The translations under genes and the position numbers were made by a program. The notes under the pieces were generated by a model that did no database searches, was not told where the DNA came from, and worked only from the letters and a program-made list of their open reading frames with translations. Of a stretch of 62,997 bases of DNA, positions 33,346 to 41,619 are shown piece by piece; positions within the stretch are counted from its first letter, which is position 1, and each line of letters begins with the position of its first letter. This DNA comes from Actinomycetes bacterium (GTDB taxonomy: Bacteria; Actinomycetota; Thermoleophilia; Solirubrobacterales; Solirubrobacteraceae), in assembly GCA_021820105.1 (NCBI GenBank), contig JAKAED010000004.1, positions 1 to 62,997 of the forward strand. Reading direction: 5' to 3'.

Positions 33346-34377
33346 TTGTTGCCTGAGGACCCGCATGAGCAGGATGCTGAAACGTTCGACGGCGAGCTGA
33401 TGCTCACGCTCGTGCCCACGCCTGATCTGGCGGTGGAGTTGCCGGCGGCGCTGCACACCGAGCTGAAGCGTTTGCTTGATCAGGCTGACCGGTATGCACG
33501 CGCGGCGCAGTCGGTTAACACGACGCGCGCGTACCGCAGCGATTGGCGGCAGTTCGAGGGCTGGTGTGACCGCTACGGCCTTCAGAGCATCCCGGCGAGC
33601 CCGACAGCCACGGCGCTGCATCTCACCGCGCTCGCCGAGGCCGGTCGATCGGTGTCGACCGTGAGGCGTCGCTGCGCGGCGATCGCACGAGCCCACCGGA
33701 TCGCCGGCTACGCCTCACCGACCGCCGACCCGTCGGTCATGACAGTCCTCGAAGGAATCGCGCGCGTCCACGGCACAGCCCCGAACAAAAAGACGGCTCT
33801 GCTGCGCGACCCGCTACTCGAGCTCGTTGACCGGATCGACACGTCCGGGAACGCCGGGTTGCGCGATCGCGCGCTGCTGCTCGTCGGGTTCGCGCTCGGG
33901 CTTCGCCGCTCCGAGCTCGTCGCGATCGAGATCAAGGACATCTCCCCCTCCCCGGACGGTGTGACGATCAGGATCGCACGCTCAAAAACCGACCAGCAAG
34001 GCCGCGGTGCATCCCTTCTTCTCCCCTACGCCGAGTCCCCGAACCCGTGCCCGGTCCGGGCGCTGCGGGCGTGGCTCGATGCCTCGGGGGTCGTCGACGG
34101 TGCCGTGTTCCGTCGTCTCAGCCGGGCGGGCGCGATCGGCAAGCCGCTCACCGCGCAGTCTGTCGCGCTGATCATCAAACGCCGCGCCGACTCAGCCGGC
34201 CTGAATCCGCGTGAGTTCGCGGGGCACTCCCTGCGCTCCGGCTACGCCACCCAGGCCGCCCGCGACGGGCACCGCACCGAGCAGATCGCAAACACCACAC
34301 GCCACAAAGACCAAACCGTGCTCGCCGGCTACATCCACGCCGGCCGCGGCCGAGAGGACGTAGCAGCCGTCCTCTGA
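33346..34377 (+). CDS. Tyrosine site-specific recombinase (Cre-sized), second copy
   Basis: 343 residues, starting at TTG 33346 (or 33349). Core-binding domain TRAYRSDWRQFEGWCDRYG, catalytic motifs ALGLRRSELVAI, EFAGHSLRSGYATQ and TTRHKDQTVLAGYIHAGRG. It is a close paralogue of 22462-23487 and carries the same kind of palindrome upstream. It abuts a convergent gene (stop 34377/34378). The two recombinases in opposite orientation about 10 kb apart enclose the Tni element and the first CDF operon. Confidence 0.9.
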   Translation: MLPEDPHEQDAETFDGELMLTLVPTPDLAVELPAALHTELKRLLDQADRYARAAQSVNTTRAYRSDWRQFEGWCDRYGLQSIPASPTATALHLTALAEAGRSVSTVRRRCAAIARAHRIAGYASPTADPSVMTVLEGIARVHGTAPNKKTALLRDPLLELVDRIDTSGNAGLRDRALLLVGFALGLRRSELVAIEIKDISPSPDGVTIRIARSKTDQQGRGASLLLPYAESPNPCPVRALRAWLDASGVVDGAVFRRLSRAGAIGKPLTAQSVALIIKRRADSAGLNPREFAGHSLRSGYATQAARDGHRTEQIANTTRHKDQTVLAGYIHAGRGREDVAAVL

Positions 34378-34821
34378 TCAGTCGCTCTCGGGATCGTCGG
34401 CGGCGCTGCCGGTGAAGAGCTCGGGATGATCGCGCCTCGCTTCCTCGACATCGACCCAGTCGCCGTTCACCCAGACAGTCTGCCTGCCGGCTGGCTCAAA
34501 GGCGTAGATCGCCTTGCTCCGATGGCCCTCACCTGTCCAGCCGAGCTCTGCCATCGCCGCGGCGACACGGTCAGAGACCATCCCCTCCTCGCACGCACGT
34601 GTGCAATAGAAGTCGAAGTAGTCCTCACCGCGGCCCCGCAAGCTCGCAATCAGACCGGCGGAGTAGCGCCAGGAGCCATGCCACGCAGTGCCGTCGATGT
34701 GGGTCCAGTCCGTGTTGCAGAGCGCGCAATACATCTCATCGGCAAAGCCGTCATCCCCGCGCAACCGACCGGAAAGCGCCTGCAGGTCAAACTCAAGATC
34801 TCGGGCCTCGTCCTCACTCAT
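34378..34821 (-). CDS. Hypothetical protein with paired cysteines
   Basis: 147 residues, acidic and soluble. YCALCNTDWTHIDG and FDFYCTRACEEG give C-x2-C and C-x3-C pairs that could form one zinc site. The end WVNGDWVDVEEARRDHPELF is hydrophilic. It is convergent with the recombinase, stop codons adjacent. No family recognised. Confidence 0.6.
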   Translation of the reverse strand: MSEDEARDLEFDLQALSGRLRGDDGFADEMYCALCNTDWTHIDGTAWHGSWRYSAGLIASLRGRGEDYFDFYCTRACEEGMVSDRVAAAMAELGWTGEGHRSKAIYAFEPAGRQTVWVNGDWVDVEEARRDHPELFTGSAADDPESD

Positions 34822-34930
34822 CCACTTCAGCCTAAGCGATGCTCCTGCGGGCTATCTGCTGATTCGGGAACCCTGCGGAGTTACACGCGAGAACCAACGG
34901 GTGCGCGACGACGACGGAGCACCTGTCTTC

Positions 34931-34969
34931 TGTTAGGCGGCTAACACAACTTACTGTAAGTTTTGTTAG
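34931..34969. promoter_or_regulatory. Palindromic operator/origin-like site of ATPase gene 1
   Basis: CTAACACAACTTAC (34941-34954) and GTAAGTTTTGTTAG (34956-34969) are inverted copies with one mismatch and a 1-bp centre; TGTTAG at 34931-34936 forms a second dyad with CTAACA. The palindrome ends 1 bp before the GTG start, so a bound protein would block translation or transcription start. Confidence 0.65.
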
Positions 34970-34970
34970 C

Positions 34971-35924
34971 GTGCTTACGAAACGGCCGCTTCTGGATACC
35001 GCCGCTGATCAGGCTCTGTTCGTTTCAGACGGGTCACGCAGTCGGGCGGTCAGGGAGGCTCTGCGTGATCGCAACACGCTGATCGTCGGGGAGGCGGGCT
35101 CTGGGAAGACGAGCATCCTCTACCGAGTCCGCGCCGGTGCGCGCGAGAGTTCACGGTCACCGGCCGTGCTGATGGTCAACGCACAGCACGCCGACACGGG
35201 TCGCGATCTTGTCGATCTGATCCTTCGCGAAGCCGAGAACGAAGGCTGGGTCGAGGCAGCCGCTCGGCCAGCTCAGGATGATCTGTTCGGTCCGGTCGCG
35301 CAGATCCGACGACTCTCCGGCGCCCCGGACCGCAGCCTGGTGCTGATAGATGACCCCGACCCCGGGCAGGCGCTGACCCTGTTCGGACGGTTGCGCGACG
35401 AGCTCTTCCAGATCACCACCCGCTTCGCGGTGACCGTGACCGCGACCACGTTTCAACGCATCAACAAGCCGCCGGCTGATGTGTTCTTCGACACGACCGT
35501 TGAGCTTGAGCCGCTCGACGTAGACGCAGCGTTCGAGCTCCTGCGGGTTCGCAAGGAGCGCGGCGAGATCCCCGGTCAGGTGCTGTGGCCGACGCGCGCG
35601 ATGCACCCCCGCGCGATCCTGCTTGACGCGCAAGCGGGCCCCGTGGGCCGCCGCCACGACCGCGCACTCCAGGCGCACCTGACCGGTCTGGCCGAGCGGA
35701 CCGCCGGAGCGACCGGTGCGGGCCTTCTATCGGAGATCTGGGGACGCGGCGCTCTCAGCGCGAGTGACCCCGAGCTGCAGCGAAGCCTCGGTGTGACCCG
35801 CGCGAGGCTCACCCAACTCCTGAAAAGCCTCGAGCGCGCCGAGGTGCTGATCTCCTTCCCGCAGGCAACCCCCGGGGCGACGGGGCGACCGAAGACCCTG
35901 TACGACATCAACGCGACACGGTGA
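34971..35924 (+). CDS. P-loop ATPase with C-terminal winged helix (copy 1)
   Basis: 317 residues from GTG 34971. Walker A TLIVGEAGSGKTSILYRV, Walker B SLVLIDDPDPGQAL, and a sensor-like strand RFAVTVTATTF. The last 70 residues (GVTRARLTQLLKSLERAEVL, then GRPKTLYDINAT) form a winged helix, so it should bind DNA. AAA plus winged helix is the layout of Orc1/Cdc6-like proteins and of some regulators; I cannot place it in a named family. About 45% of residues match the protein at 60937, where a second ATPase gene follows; here none does. The start-codon palindrome suggests autoregulation. Confidence 0.7.
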   Translation: MLTKRPLLDTAADQALFVSDGSRSRAVREALRDRNTLIVGEAGSGKTSILYRVRAGARESSRSPAVLMVNAQHADTGRDLVDLILREAENEGWVEAAARPAQDDLFGPVAQIRRLSGAPDRSLVLIDDPDPGQALTLFGRLRDELFQITTRFAVTVTATTFQRINKPPADVFFDTTVELEPLDVDAAFELLRVRKERGEIPGQVLWPTRAMHPRAILLDAQAGPVGRRHDRALQAHLTGLAERTAGATGAGLLSEIWGRGALSASDPELQRSLGVTRARLTQLLKSLERAEVLISFPQATPGATGRPKTLYDINATR

Positions 35925-35977
35925 GCGTGTGATGTTGACCGTGACACAAGCCAGGTCTCGGTGCGGCGGCGTCCGCG

Positions 35978-36391
35978 TCACGCGTCAATGCCTGCCGCCC
36001 GTTGTACGACGTTGCTCAGGCGTCGGCGCACCTCGCTCGCGGTGTCACCGAGCTGGGTGTTACCCACGATCGAGAGCATTCGCTCCGCGTCGATGGCCGA
36101 GATGTGAGTCTCGCCTCCCTGCTCGTACACGACGACGTTGCAGGGGAGCAGAGTCCCGAGCTCCGGCTCCGCGTCGAGCGCTGCCCGAGCGAGCTGCGGG
36201 TTGCATGCCCCCAGGATGACGTAGGGCTCGCGATCGACTCCGAGCTTTGCTTTCAGGGTCGCCTGCACGTCGATCTCGCACAGCACACCGAATCCTTCCG
36301 TGGCGAGCTCCTCGCGGACGCGCGTTGCGGCATCTGCGAACGCGAGATCGGTGGTGGTGCTCAGGGTGTAGCCGGTGTCAACTCTGGACAT
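35978..36391 (-). CDS. DUF302-domain protein
   Basis: 137 residues. FADAATRVREELATEGFGVL, then EIDVQATLKAKLGVD, and YVILGACNPQLARAALDAEP with GTLLPCNVVVYEQ are the DUF302 signature. The family is often found with sulfur, copper and redox genes; its biochemical role is unknown. It is the last gene of the thioredoxin-DUF2892-MMPL-glutaredoxin operon; its ATG lies inside the 3' end of the frameshifted glutaredoxin. Confidence 0.85.
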   Translation of the reverse strand: MSRVDTGYTLSTTTDLAFADAATRVREELATEGFGVLCEIDVQATLKAKLGVDREPYVILGACNPQLARAALDAEPELGTLLPCNVVVYEQGGETHISAIDAERMLSIVGNTQLGDTASEVRRRLSNVVQRAAGIDA

Positions 36392-36701
36392 GCTGCCTCC
36401 AGTTCCTTCTGCTTCATCTTGGCTGCCTTGGCGCGCTGCTCGGCGGCGTCGGATGGTTCGATGTAGTTCTCGTTGAGGTAGGCGAGGATCGCCTGCTCGC
36501 CGAGGACGGGGGCGCTGCGGGCGACGAGCACGGGGATCTCGTCGGTGCCAGTCCCGCGCTTCAACTCGATGCGAGCCTCCCGTGGACCGGGACCTGATGG
36601 ATGGTGTAGCTGAGGCCGAGTTCTGTCAGCCGCTGGCGGACCCGACGCGAGGCCGGGCACCACTCCGTTTGCCAGAGCTCGAGTGTGGGTGTTTGAGACA
36701 T
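36361..36701 (-). pseudogene. Glutaredoxin-like gene with a frameshift
   Basis: From ATG 36701 (AAAGGAG upstream) the frame reads TPTLELWQTEWCPASRRVRQ, then RLTELGLSYTIHQVPV, a glutaredoxin/GST N-terminal fold with CPAS active site, then stops early near 36586. A second frame continues the fold: PREARIELKRGTGTDEIPVL, then EQAILAYLNENYIEP, ending at 36361. The switch lies near 36605-36615. Intact homologues would read straight through, so this is a decayed gene, a sequencing error, or (less likely) a recoded gene. Confidence 0.7.
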
Positions 36702-36717
36702 GGCCATCGCTCCTTTC

Positions 36718-38883
36718 TCACTGGTGTCCGAACGTGACCTTTGGAAGCACGCGGCGGGCCCAGCGTGGGAGGTACCAGGCGTGGCGGCCCATCAGTCGCA
36801 GCAGGACCGGGAGCAGCAGCAGGCGGATCAGCGCTGCGTCGAGCAGGACCGCGACACCGAGGATCACTCCCATCTCCTTCGGAGGGAGCGGACCTGAGAT
36901 CGCGAACGTGAAGAACACCGCGACCATGACCGCCCCGGCGGCGAAGATCACCCGGCCTGAGTGCGCCACGCCGCCGACCATCGCCGCGCGGGCGTCGTGG
37001 GTGTGGTCCCAGTGCTCCTTGGCAGCCGAGAGCAGGAACACGGTGTAGTCCATCGAGATCGCGAAGATCATCGCGAAGAAGAACACCGGCCCCCACGCGT
37101 CCAGGAAGCCCTGCGGCTGGAACCCGAGCAGTGAGTGCAGCGCGCCATCCTGGAACACCCACTTGGCGACGCCGAACGCCGCTCCCGTGGCCAGGAGATT
37201 GGTCAGCACACCAACGGCCGCAAGCAGCGGCGCCTGCAGCGCGATCAGCAGCAGCAGGAACCCAAGGCCGAGCACAACGCCGATAACCAGGGGTGTCTTG
37301 GCACTGAGTGCCGCTTGGAGGTCGTGGTTCTCTGCCACCGCGCCACCTATCACAGAGCCGCGGGGCAGTTTGGCGCGGAGGCGGTCGATCGTTTGGCCGA
37401 CCGCCGGATTCGATGGATCCTGCTTCGGGACCGCGGTGATCAGCGCGTAGCCACCGCCGGCCTGCGTCGGCATCAGCGCAGCCACGCCGCGGTCGGCTGC
37501 GGCGATCCGCTGCACCGTGGCGGCCTGTCCGGCAGGGGTGACGATCTGGAGCGGGCCTGTCGCTCCCCGACCGAAAGCCGCCTGCACCTGGTTGTAACCG
37601 ATCCTCGACGAGTCACCAGTCGGGACCACCTTGATCGACGGCATCGCCGTCTTCAGCTGCGTCACCGGGATCGCCAGGCCGACGAGGACGACCAGTGCAG
37701 CCACTCCGTAGCGGACAGGCTGGCGCCAAAGCCGCTCGCCCCAGCGCTCGAAGCGTGCCGAGCGGTGCTCGCCGGAATGGGCCCACGGCAGAGCGAGCTT
37801 GTCCACACGCGGACCGAGCTTGGCCAGCACGGCGGGCAGCAACGTGAGCGTCGCCGCGAGCACGAAGATCACCGCGAGCATGATCCCGAGGCTCATCGAC
37901 CGGAACGCCGGGCTGGGCACGAGCATGACGGCGCTGAGCGAGATCAGCACTGTGACACCGGAGAACAGGACGGCTTTGCCGGCAGTATCCATCGTCACCG
38001 CGGTCGCATCGGTGGCGTTCAACTTATGGCCGAACAAAGCGCCGCGGAAGCGATGTACGACGAACAATGCGTAGTCGATGCCCAGGGCCAGCGCGAACAT
38101 CAACGCGAAGTTCATCGCCCAGATCGAGATCGGCATCACGAGCGTGCCGAGATACAGCAGCCCGGCCGCCGACGCCAGCCCGATCATCGTCAGCATCAGC
38201 GGCAGCCCAGCGGCCACCAGCGACCCGAAGGCCAGCAGCAGGATGCCGAGCGTGACCGGCCATGAGATGACCTCAGACTTCATCATCGCGGTGCGGTTGG
38301 CGGCGTTGAAGTCAGACCACATCCCGGAGGCGCCGCTCAGGTGAACCTGCACGGCCGGCGTGGAAAGCGCAGCGAGCTTGCCCTTGAGGGAGTCGGCCGC
38401 CTTGACCATGGCGTTGGAGCTCCTCGCCGCTCCGGCCTGAACGACGGCGGTGCGGCCATCGCGGGAGATCGACACACCCGGCCTCGGCGCGACGACGCTG
38501 CGCACGGCCGGGCTTGCCTTCAGGGTGCGCTCGACCCGCGCGACGGTCGCGGCGAAGCCGGGGCTGGTGACGCCTGACGAGCGCGAGTGCAGCACCACCA
38601 TCAGGCCATAGCTGGAGAGCCCATGGAAGTTCCTGTCTATGAGGTTTCGGGCTTGAACGGACTGAGACCCGCTGGTTTCCCAGCCGGCTCCCGAGAGCGC
38701 GGTCTCGACCTTCGGGGCGAAGACGCCCAGGCCGACAGCCACCACCAGCCAGCCGACCAGCACCATCCGGAAGTGGGTTGCCATGTACCGGCCGAGGCGG
38801 CCGATCGGCCCGACATTGGGGGCGTGCGGGTATTCCTCGGCGGCTTGGGGCACCCCAAGCCGCGGATTGGCGAGCGTGCTCAT
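36718..38883 (-). CDS. MMPL/RND-family membrane transporter
   Basis: 721 residues from ATG 38883 with GGAG upstream; its ATG overlaps the DUF2892 stop (ATGA). Two repeats, each an extracytoplasmic loop plus helices; the proton-relay helices read LALGIDYALFVVHRFRGA in the first half and MIFAISMDYTVFLLSAAKEH in the second. Such MmpL-like proteins export lipids or drugs using the proton gradient. Its place between thiol-redox genes is common in actinobacteria; the substrate cannot be told. Open frame further upstream to 39453 is only a shadow of the thioredoxin gene. Confidence 0.9.
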   Translation of the reverse strand: MSTLANPRLGVPQAAEEYPHAPNVGPIGRLGRYMATHFRMVLVGWLVVAVGLGVFAPKVETALSGAGWETSGSQSVQARNLIDRNFHGLSSYGLMVVLHSRSSGVTSPGFAATVARVERTLKASPAVRSVVAPRPGVSISRDGRTAVVQAGAARSSNAMVKAADSLKGKLAALSTPAVQVHLSGASGMWSDFNAANRTAMMKSEVISWPVTLGILLLAFGSLVAAGLPLMLTMIGLASAAGLLYLGTLVMPISIWAMNFALMFALALGIDYALFVVHRFRGALFGHKLNATDATAVTMDTAGKAVLFSGVTVLISLSAVMLVPSPAFRSMSLGIMLAVIFVLAATLTLLPAVLAKLGPRVDKLALPWAHSGEHRSARFERWGERLWRQPVRYGVAALVVLVGLAIPVTQLKTAMPSIKVVPTGDSSRIGYNQVQAAFGRGATGPLQIVTPAGQAATVQRIAAADRGVAALMPTQAGGGYALITAVPKQDPSNPAVGQTIDRLRAKLPRGSVIGGAVAENHDLQAALSAKTPLVIGVVLGLGFLLLLIALQAPLLAAVGVLTNLLATGAAFGVAKWVFQDGALHSLLGFQPQGFLDAWGPVFFFAMIFAISMDYTVFLLSAAKEHWDHTHDARAAMVGGVAHSGRVIFAAGAVMVAVFFTFAISGPLPPKEMGVILGVAVLLDAALIRLLLLPVLLRLMGRHAWYLPRWARRVLPKVTFGHQ

Positions 38884-39134
38884 CGGATCTCCACTCCCTT
38901 CCGGGTTGCGGCGTCTGAGTAGATGACCGACCGCAGGTGACATGCGCGCCGCAGGACCACGGAGGCGGGGCAGGCGCCGAGCACGACGTACAGCCACTGG
39001 TTGACTCCGACGAACGCCGTCAGCAGCAGGAACCAGCCTGAGACTGTTGCCGCGAGCAGAGCGGAGATGAGGGTGACGGTCCCGGCGAGCGCGAACAGCA
39101 CACGCTCCAGCGGCCACGGAGAGTGGCGAGTCAT
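38880..39134 (-). CDS. DUF2892 (YgaP-like) membrane protein
   Basis: 84 residues, two helices: RVLFALAGTVTLISALLAAT and WFLLLTAFVGVNQWLYVVLG, then CPASVVLRRAC. The helix-hairpin with GxCPAS is typical of DUF2892, found as the membrane part of rhodanese YgaP. Start and stop each overlap the neighbouring gene by four bases (ATGA), so it is coupled to thioredoxin and MMPL. Confidence 0.8.
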   Translation of the reverse strand: MTRHSPWPLERVLFALAGTVTLISALLAATVSGWFLLLTAFVGVNQWLYVVLGACPASVVLRRACHLRSVIYSDAATRKGVEIR

Positions 39135-39490
39135 CACGCAGCCTTCCTCTCGGTGGCGGCGTCGGCGCCTGAGGCCGCCACGCGGTCGAGGGCCTCGACG
39201 AGCACGTCGGCGCCGACCACACCCGCCTGAGACGCGACCGGCTCGCCATCCCGCAGCACCAACAGCGTGGGGATCGAGCGGATGCCGAAGCGCGCGGCGA
39301 GCGCGGGCTCGGCGTCGACGTCCACCTTGGCGAAGCGGTACTGCGGCCGCTGCGCCGCCGCCTTCTCGAATTGGGGGGCCATCGCTCGGCACGGGCCGCA
39401 CCAGCCTGCCCAGAAGTCGACGACGGCGATCCCGTGAGCCGTCGAGCCGTCAAACGTGGTCTCGGTCAGATGTTCGATTCGTGTCTCCAT
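39134..39490 (-). CDS. Thioredoxin
   Basis: 118 residues from ATG 39490. Classical fold: AVVDFWAGWCGPCRAMAPQF with WCGPC site, KVDVDAEPALAARFGIRSIP with the cis-proline in SIPTLLVL. It is cytoplasmic (no signal) and starts the minus-strand operon facing the ArsR gene. It probably reduces the glutaredoxin/DUF302 partners or a persulfide sulfur carrier; that is inference from context. Confidence 0.9.
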   Translation of the reverse strand: METRIEHLTETTFDGSTAHGIAVVDFWAGWCGPCRAMAPQFEKAAAQRPQYRFAKVDVDAEPALAARFGIRSIPTLLVLRDGEPVASQAGVVGADVLVEALDRVAASGADAATERKAA

Positions 39491-39579
39491 CGCTGCTCTC
39501 TTCGTTCTTCGTGGCAACTGCACAACTGTAAAGTGGTGAATGCGATGAGCCTAGCAGCTTCGCACGAACTCGTCAACTA

Positions 39580-39604
39580 CACAACGGTTGAGTTGTGGTA
39601 CGAT
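39580..39604. promoter_or_regulatory. ArsR operator and leaderless -10 between divergent genes
   Basis: CACAAC (39580-39585), 6-bp spacer, GTTGTG (39592-39597): perfect dyad. TACGAT (39599-39604) is a plausible -10 for the plus-strand regulator, whose GTG follows 7 bp later. A related CACAAC occurs near 39520 on the side of the thioredoxin operon. Confidence 0.6.
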
Positions 39605-39610
39605 GCGGTC

Positions 39611-39958
39611 GTGAGCAAGAACCCAGCTGTGCCTCATCCACTTCCAGAGCCTCTGATCGAGCTCGTCGCTCAGCGCTTTCGCGTGCTCGGCGAGCCGATG
39701 CGGATCAAGCTCCTGGACCGTCTGCGCGAGGGCGACGCCACCGTCGGTGAGCTCCAGGAGGCGCTCGGCGCCAGTCAGCAGAACGTCTCCAAGCACCTCG
39801 GCATCCTTCACAGTGCCGGCATGGTCAGCCGCAGCAAGGACGGCACGCACAGCCGCTACGCGATCGCCGACCATGCCGTGTTCGAGCTCTGCGACCAGGT
39901 CTGCGGCGGGGTCCGACGCCAGCTCCAGGATCTCGAAGCGATCCTGCAAGCGACCTGA
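39611..39958 (+). CDS. ArsR-family transcriptional repressor
   Basis: 115 residues from GTG 39611, apparently leaderless. RFRVLGEPMRIKLLDRLREG, then LQEALGASQQNVSKHLGILH and SRSKDGTHSRYAIAD form the winged helix. The usual ArsR metal cysteines in helix 3 are absent; a CDQVC pair near the C-terminus (ELCDQVCGGVRRQ) could sense thiols, persulfide or metal. It is divergent from the thioredoxin-MMPL-DUF302 operon, which it most likely controls. Confidence 0.85.
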   Translation: MSKNPAVPHPLPEPLIELVAQRFRVLGEPMRIKLLDRLREGDATVGELQEALGASQQNVSKHLGILHSAGMVSRSKDGTHSRYAIADHAVFELCDQVCGGVRRQLQDLEAILQAT

Positions 39959-40139
39959 CAGGCCGCCGTCCCGGTCGCGCTTGGCTGAGAAGGCCGCGGG
40001 TCGTGACAGCTGACCGGACCTCCAACGCCCCCGCCGGTGGTTTACACGGATCAAGGGTGCGGGGTGTGCACGATGCCTCACGCGAGCCAGTGTTCAACGA
40101 TCGGGTGGCTTGCGAATCCTTACGTGAAGGGAGCAGACC

Positions 40140-40568
40140 ATGACCGCGAACAGGTCACGTATCGCTGGCACGCTCCTCGCAGCGATTGTGGTGGCCGGAT
40201 CTGCCGCACCGGGTACGGCGAGCGCACGGCCGCACGCGAACGCAGCGAGCGCGACGGTTGCCCACACTGCCAGGCAGTACACGACGTTCCGTGGGCGAGT
40301 CAGCGCGAGCGACCGCTCGCACGGCTGGTTCATGATGCGCACGACCACGCATCAGAACGTCCGTATCTACGCCACTGCCGCCACCTATTGGCACGGTTGC
40401 GACTGGGGGAACATGGGTCACGGATACCACGTGCAAGTCCGCGCATACCGCACCCACGGGCATTGGATGGCCTCGCGGATGCAGAACTGGGGCCAATGGG
40501 GCGACCGCGGCTGGGGTGACATGCCTGGCTGGAGCCACGACGGTTGGGGCGGGCCGATGATGGGCTGA
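40140..40568 (+). CDS. Secreted His/Trp/Met-rich small protein
   Basis: 142 residues with a signal peptide (about 1-29, cleavage after SARA). The middle is an OB-like or SH3-like beta segment (YTTFRGRVSASDRSHGWFMM, then HQNVRIYATAATYW). The C-terminus is full of H, W, G and M (NMGHGYHVQVR; WGQWGDRGWGDMPGW), a possible metal-binding tail. AAGGGAG precedes the ATG. It stands alone between ArsR and the second CDF operon. Family not recognised. Confidence 0.6.
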   Translation: MTANRSRIAGTLLAAIVVAGSAAPGTASARPHANAASATVAHTARQYTTFRGRVSASDRSHGWFMMRTTTHQNVRIYATAATYWHGCDWGNMGHGYHVQVRAYRTHGHWMASRMQNWGQWGDRGWGDMPGWSHDGWGGPMMG

Positions 40569-40662
40569 GCAGATGCTTGTGATCCGCAGGGCGGTAGCCC
40601 GACAAGCCGGCTCGGCTGCGACCGGCTTTCCCGGCGTCGCTTCGTGATTCCCTGGTTAGGGG

Positions 40663-41610
40663 CTAGGGCGTTGTCCTGGTTGTGAGCTGTTCGGATGCTT
40701 CGATGCTGAGCAGCTCGCCGCCTTCGTGCTCGACCTGGAGAGTGGTGTGTTCGATGTCGAAGCGGTCGTGTAGCAGCCGCTCGAGTTGCCGCCTGGCTTC
40801 GTGACAGTCGTGCTCGGGGCCGACGAGGACGTGAGCGGAGAGCGCAGGGAAGCCGCTCGTGACCTCCCAAACGTGAAGGTCGTGGACTTCGCGGACATGC
40901 GGGATAGCAGCCATCTCCTGGCCGATCGCATCCGGGTCGAGACCCTCCGGTGCGGCCTCCAGGAAGATGCGGCCCGAAGCCCAGACGAGCTGGCCGCCGG
41001 CCCGAAGCATTGGGATCGCGATCACCAACGAGGCGATCGGATCGGCGCGATCAAAGCCGGTTAGCAGGACGATCGCCGCTGCCGCAGCGGTGGCGAGCGA
41101 GGCGAACGCGTCTATCAGGTTGTGCTTGAACGCACCCTCGACGTTCAGGCTCTGGCGGTTCGCGCGGGCGAGCGCGGCGGCGGCCGCACCATTGACCAGC
41201 AGGCCGGCCAGGCCGAGCACGAGCACCGGCCACGCGTCGACCGCCGGCGGGTGGATCAGCCGCACGATTCCCTCGTAGACAATGAAGCAGGCGAGGATCA
41301 GCAGCGTCAGGCCGTTCACCTGCGCAGAGAGAATTTCTGCCCGCTTGAAGCCATAGGTCATCGCCCCTTTTGCGCGTCGCTGCGCGAGCCGCGCGGCCAC
41401 CAGGGCGAGACCGATCGCGCCGGCATCGGTGAGCATGTGCGCCGCATCGGAGAGCAGCGCGAGCGAGTGCGCGAGCGCACCGGCGAAGACCTCGACCAGC
41501 ATGAAGCCGGCGTTGATGACCAGCGCGACTGCAAGCCATTTCGTATCGGCGTTCGCGGACACGCCGTGGGAGTGGCCGTGTCCACCCGTGTGGTCGTGGT
41601 CGTGAGCCAT
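40663..41610 (-). CDS. CzcD-like CDF metal efflux protein (second copy)
   Basis: 315 residues. His-rich start (HDHDHTGGHGHSHG), helix-2 site LLSDAAHMLTDAGAIGL, helix-5 site HNLIDAFASLATAA, and the cytoplasmic domain REVHDLHVWEVTSGFPALSA. AGGAG precedes the ATG. It is the third gene of an operon equivalent to 31083-33159 and is a close paralogue of that CzcD protein. Expected substrates are Zn, Cd or Co. Confidence 0.9.
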   Translation of the reverse strand: MAHDHDHTGGHGHSHGVSANADTKWLAVALVINAGFMLVEVFAGALAHSLALLSDAAHMLTDAGAIGLALVAARLAQRRAKGAMTYGFKRAEILSAQVNGLTLLILACFIVYEGIVRLIHPPAVDAWPVLVLGLAGLLVNGAAAAALARANRQSLNVEGAFKHNLIDAFASLATAAAAAIVLLTGFDRADPIASLVIAIPMLRAGGQLVWASGRIFLEAAPEGLDPDAIGQEMAAIPHVREVHDLHVWEVTSGFPALSAHVLVGPEHDCHEARRQLERLLHDRFDIEHTTLQVEHEGGELLSIEASEQLTTRTTP

Positions 41611-41619
41611 GAAGCTCTC

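Noticed and set aside
36361-36701. Programmed frameshift in the glutaredoxin-like gene
   Set aside because: No obvious slippery heptamer or strong downstream structure was seen at the switch; decay or sequence error is simpler.
38884-39453. Upstream extension of the MMPL reading frame
   Set aside because: The extension is an Arg/Ser-rich shadow of the thioredoxin and DUF2892 genes; the ATG at 38883 has a ribosome site and couples to the upstream stop.
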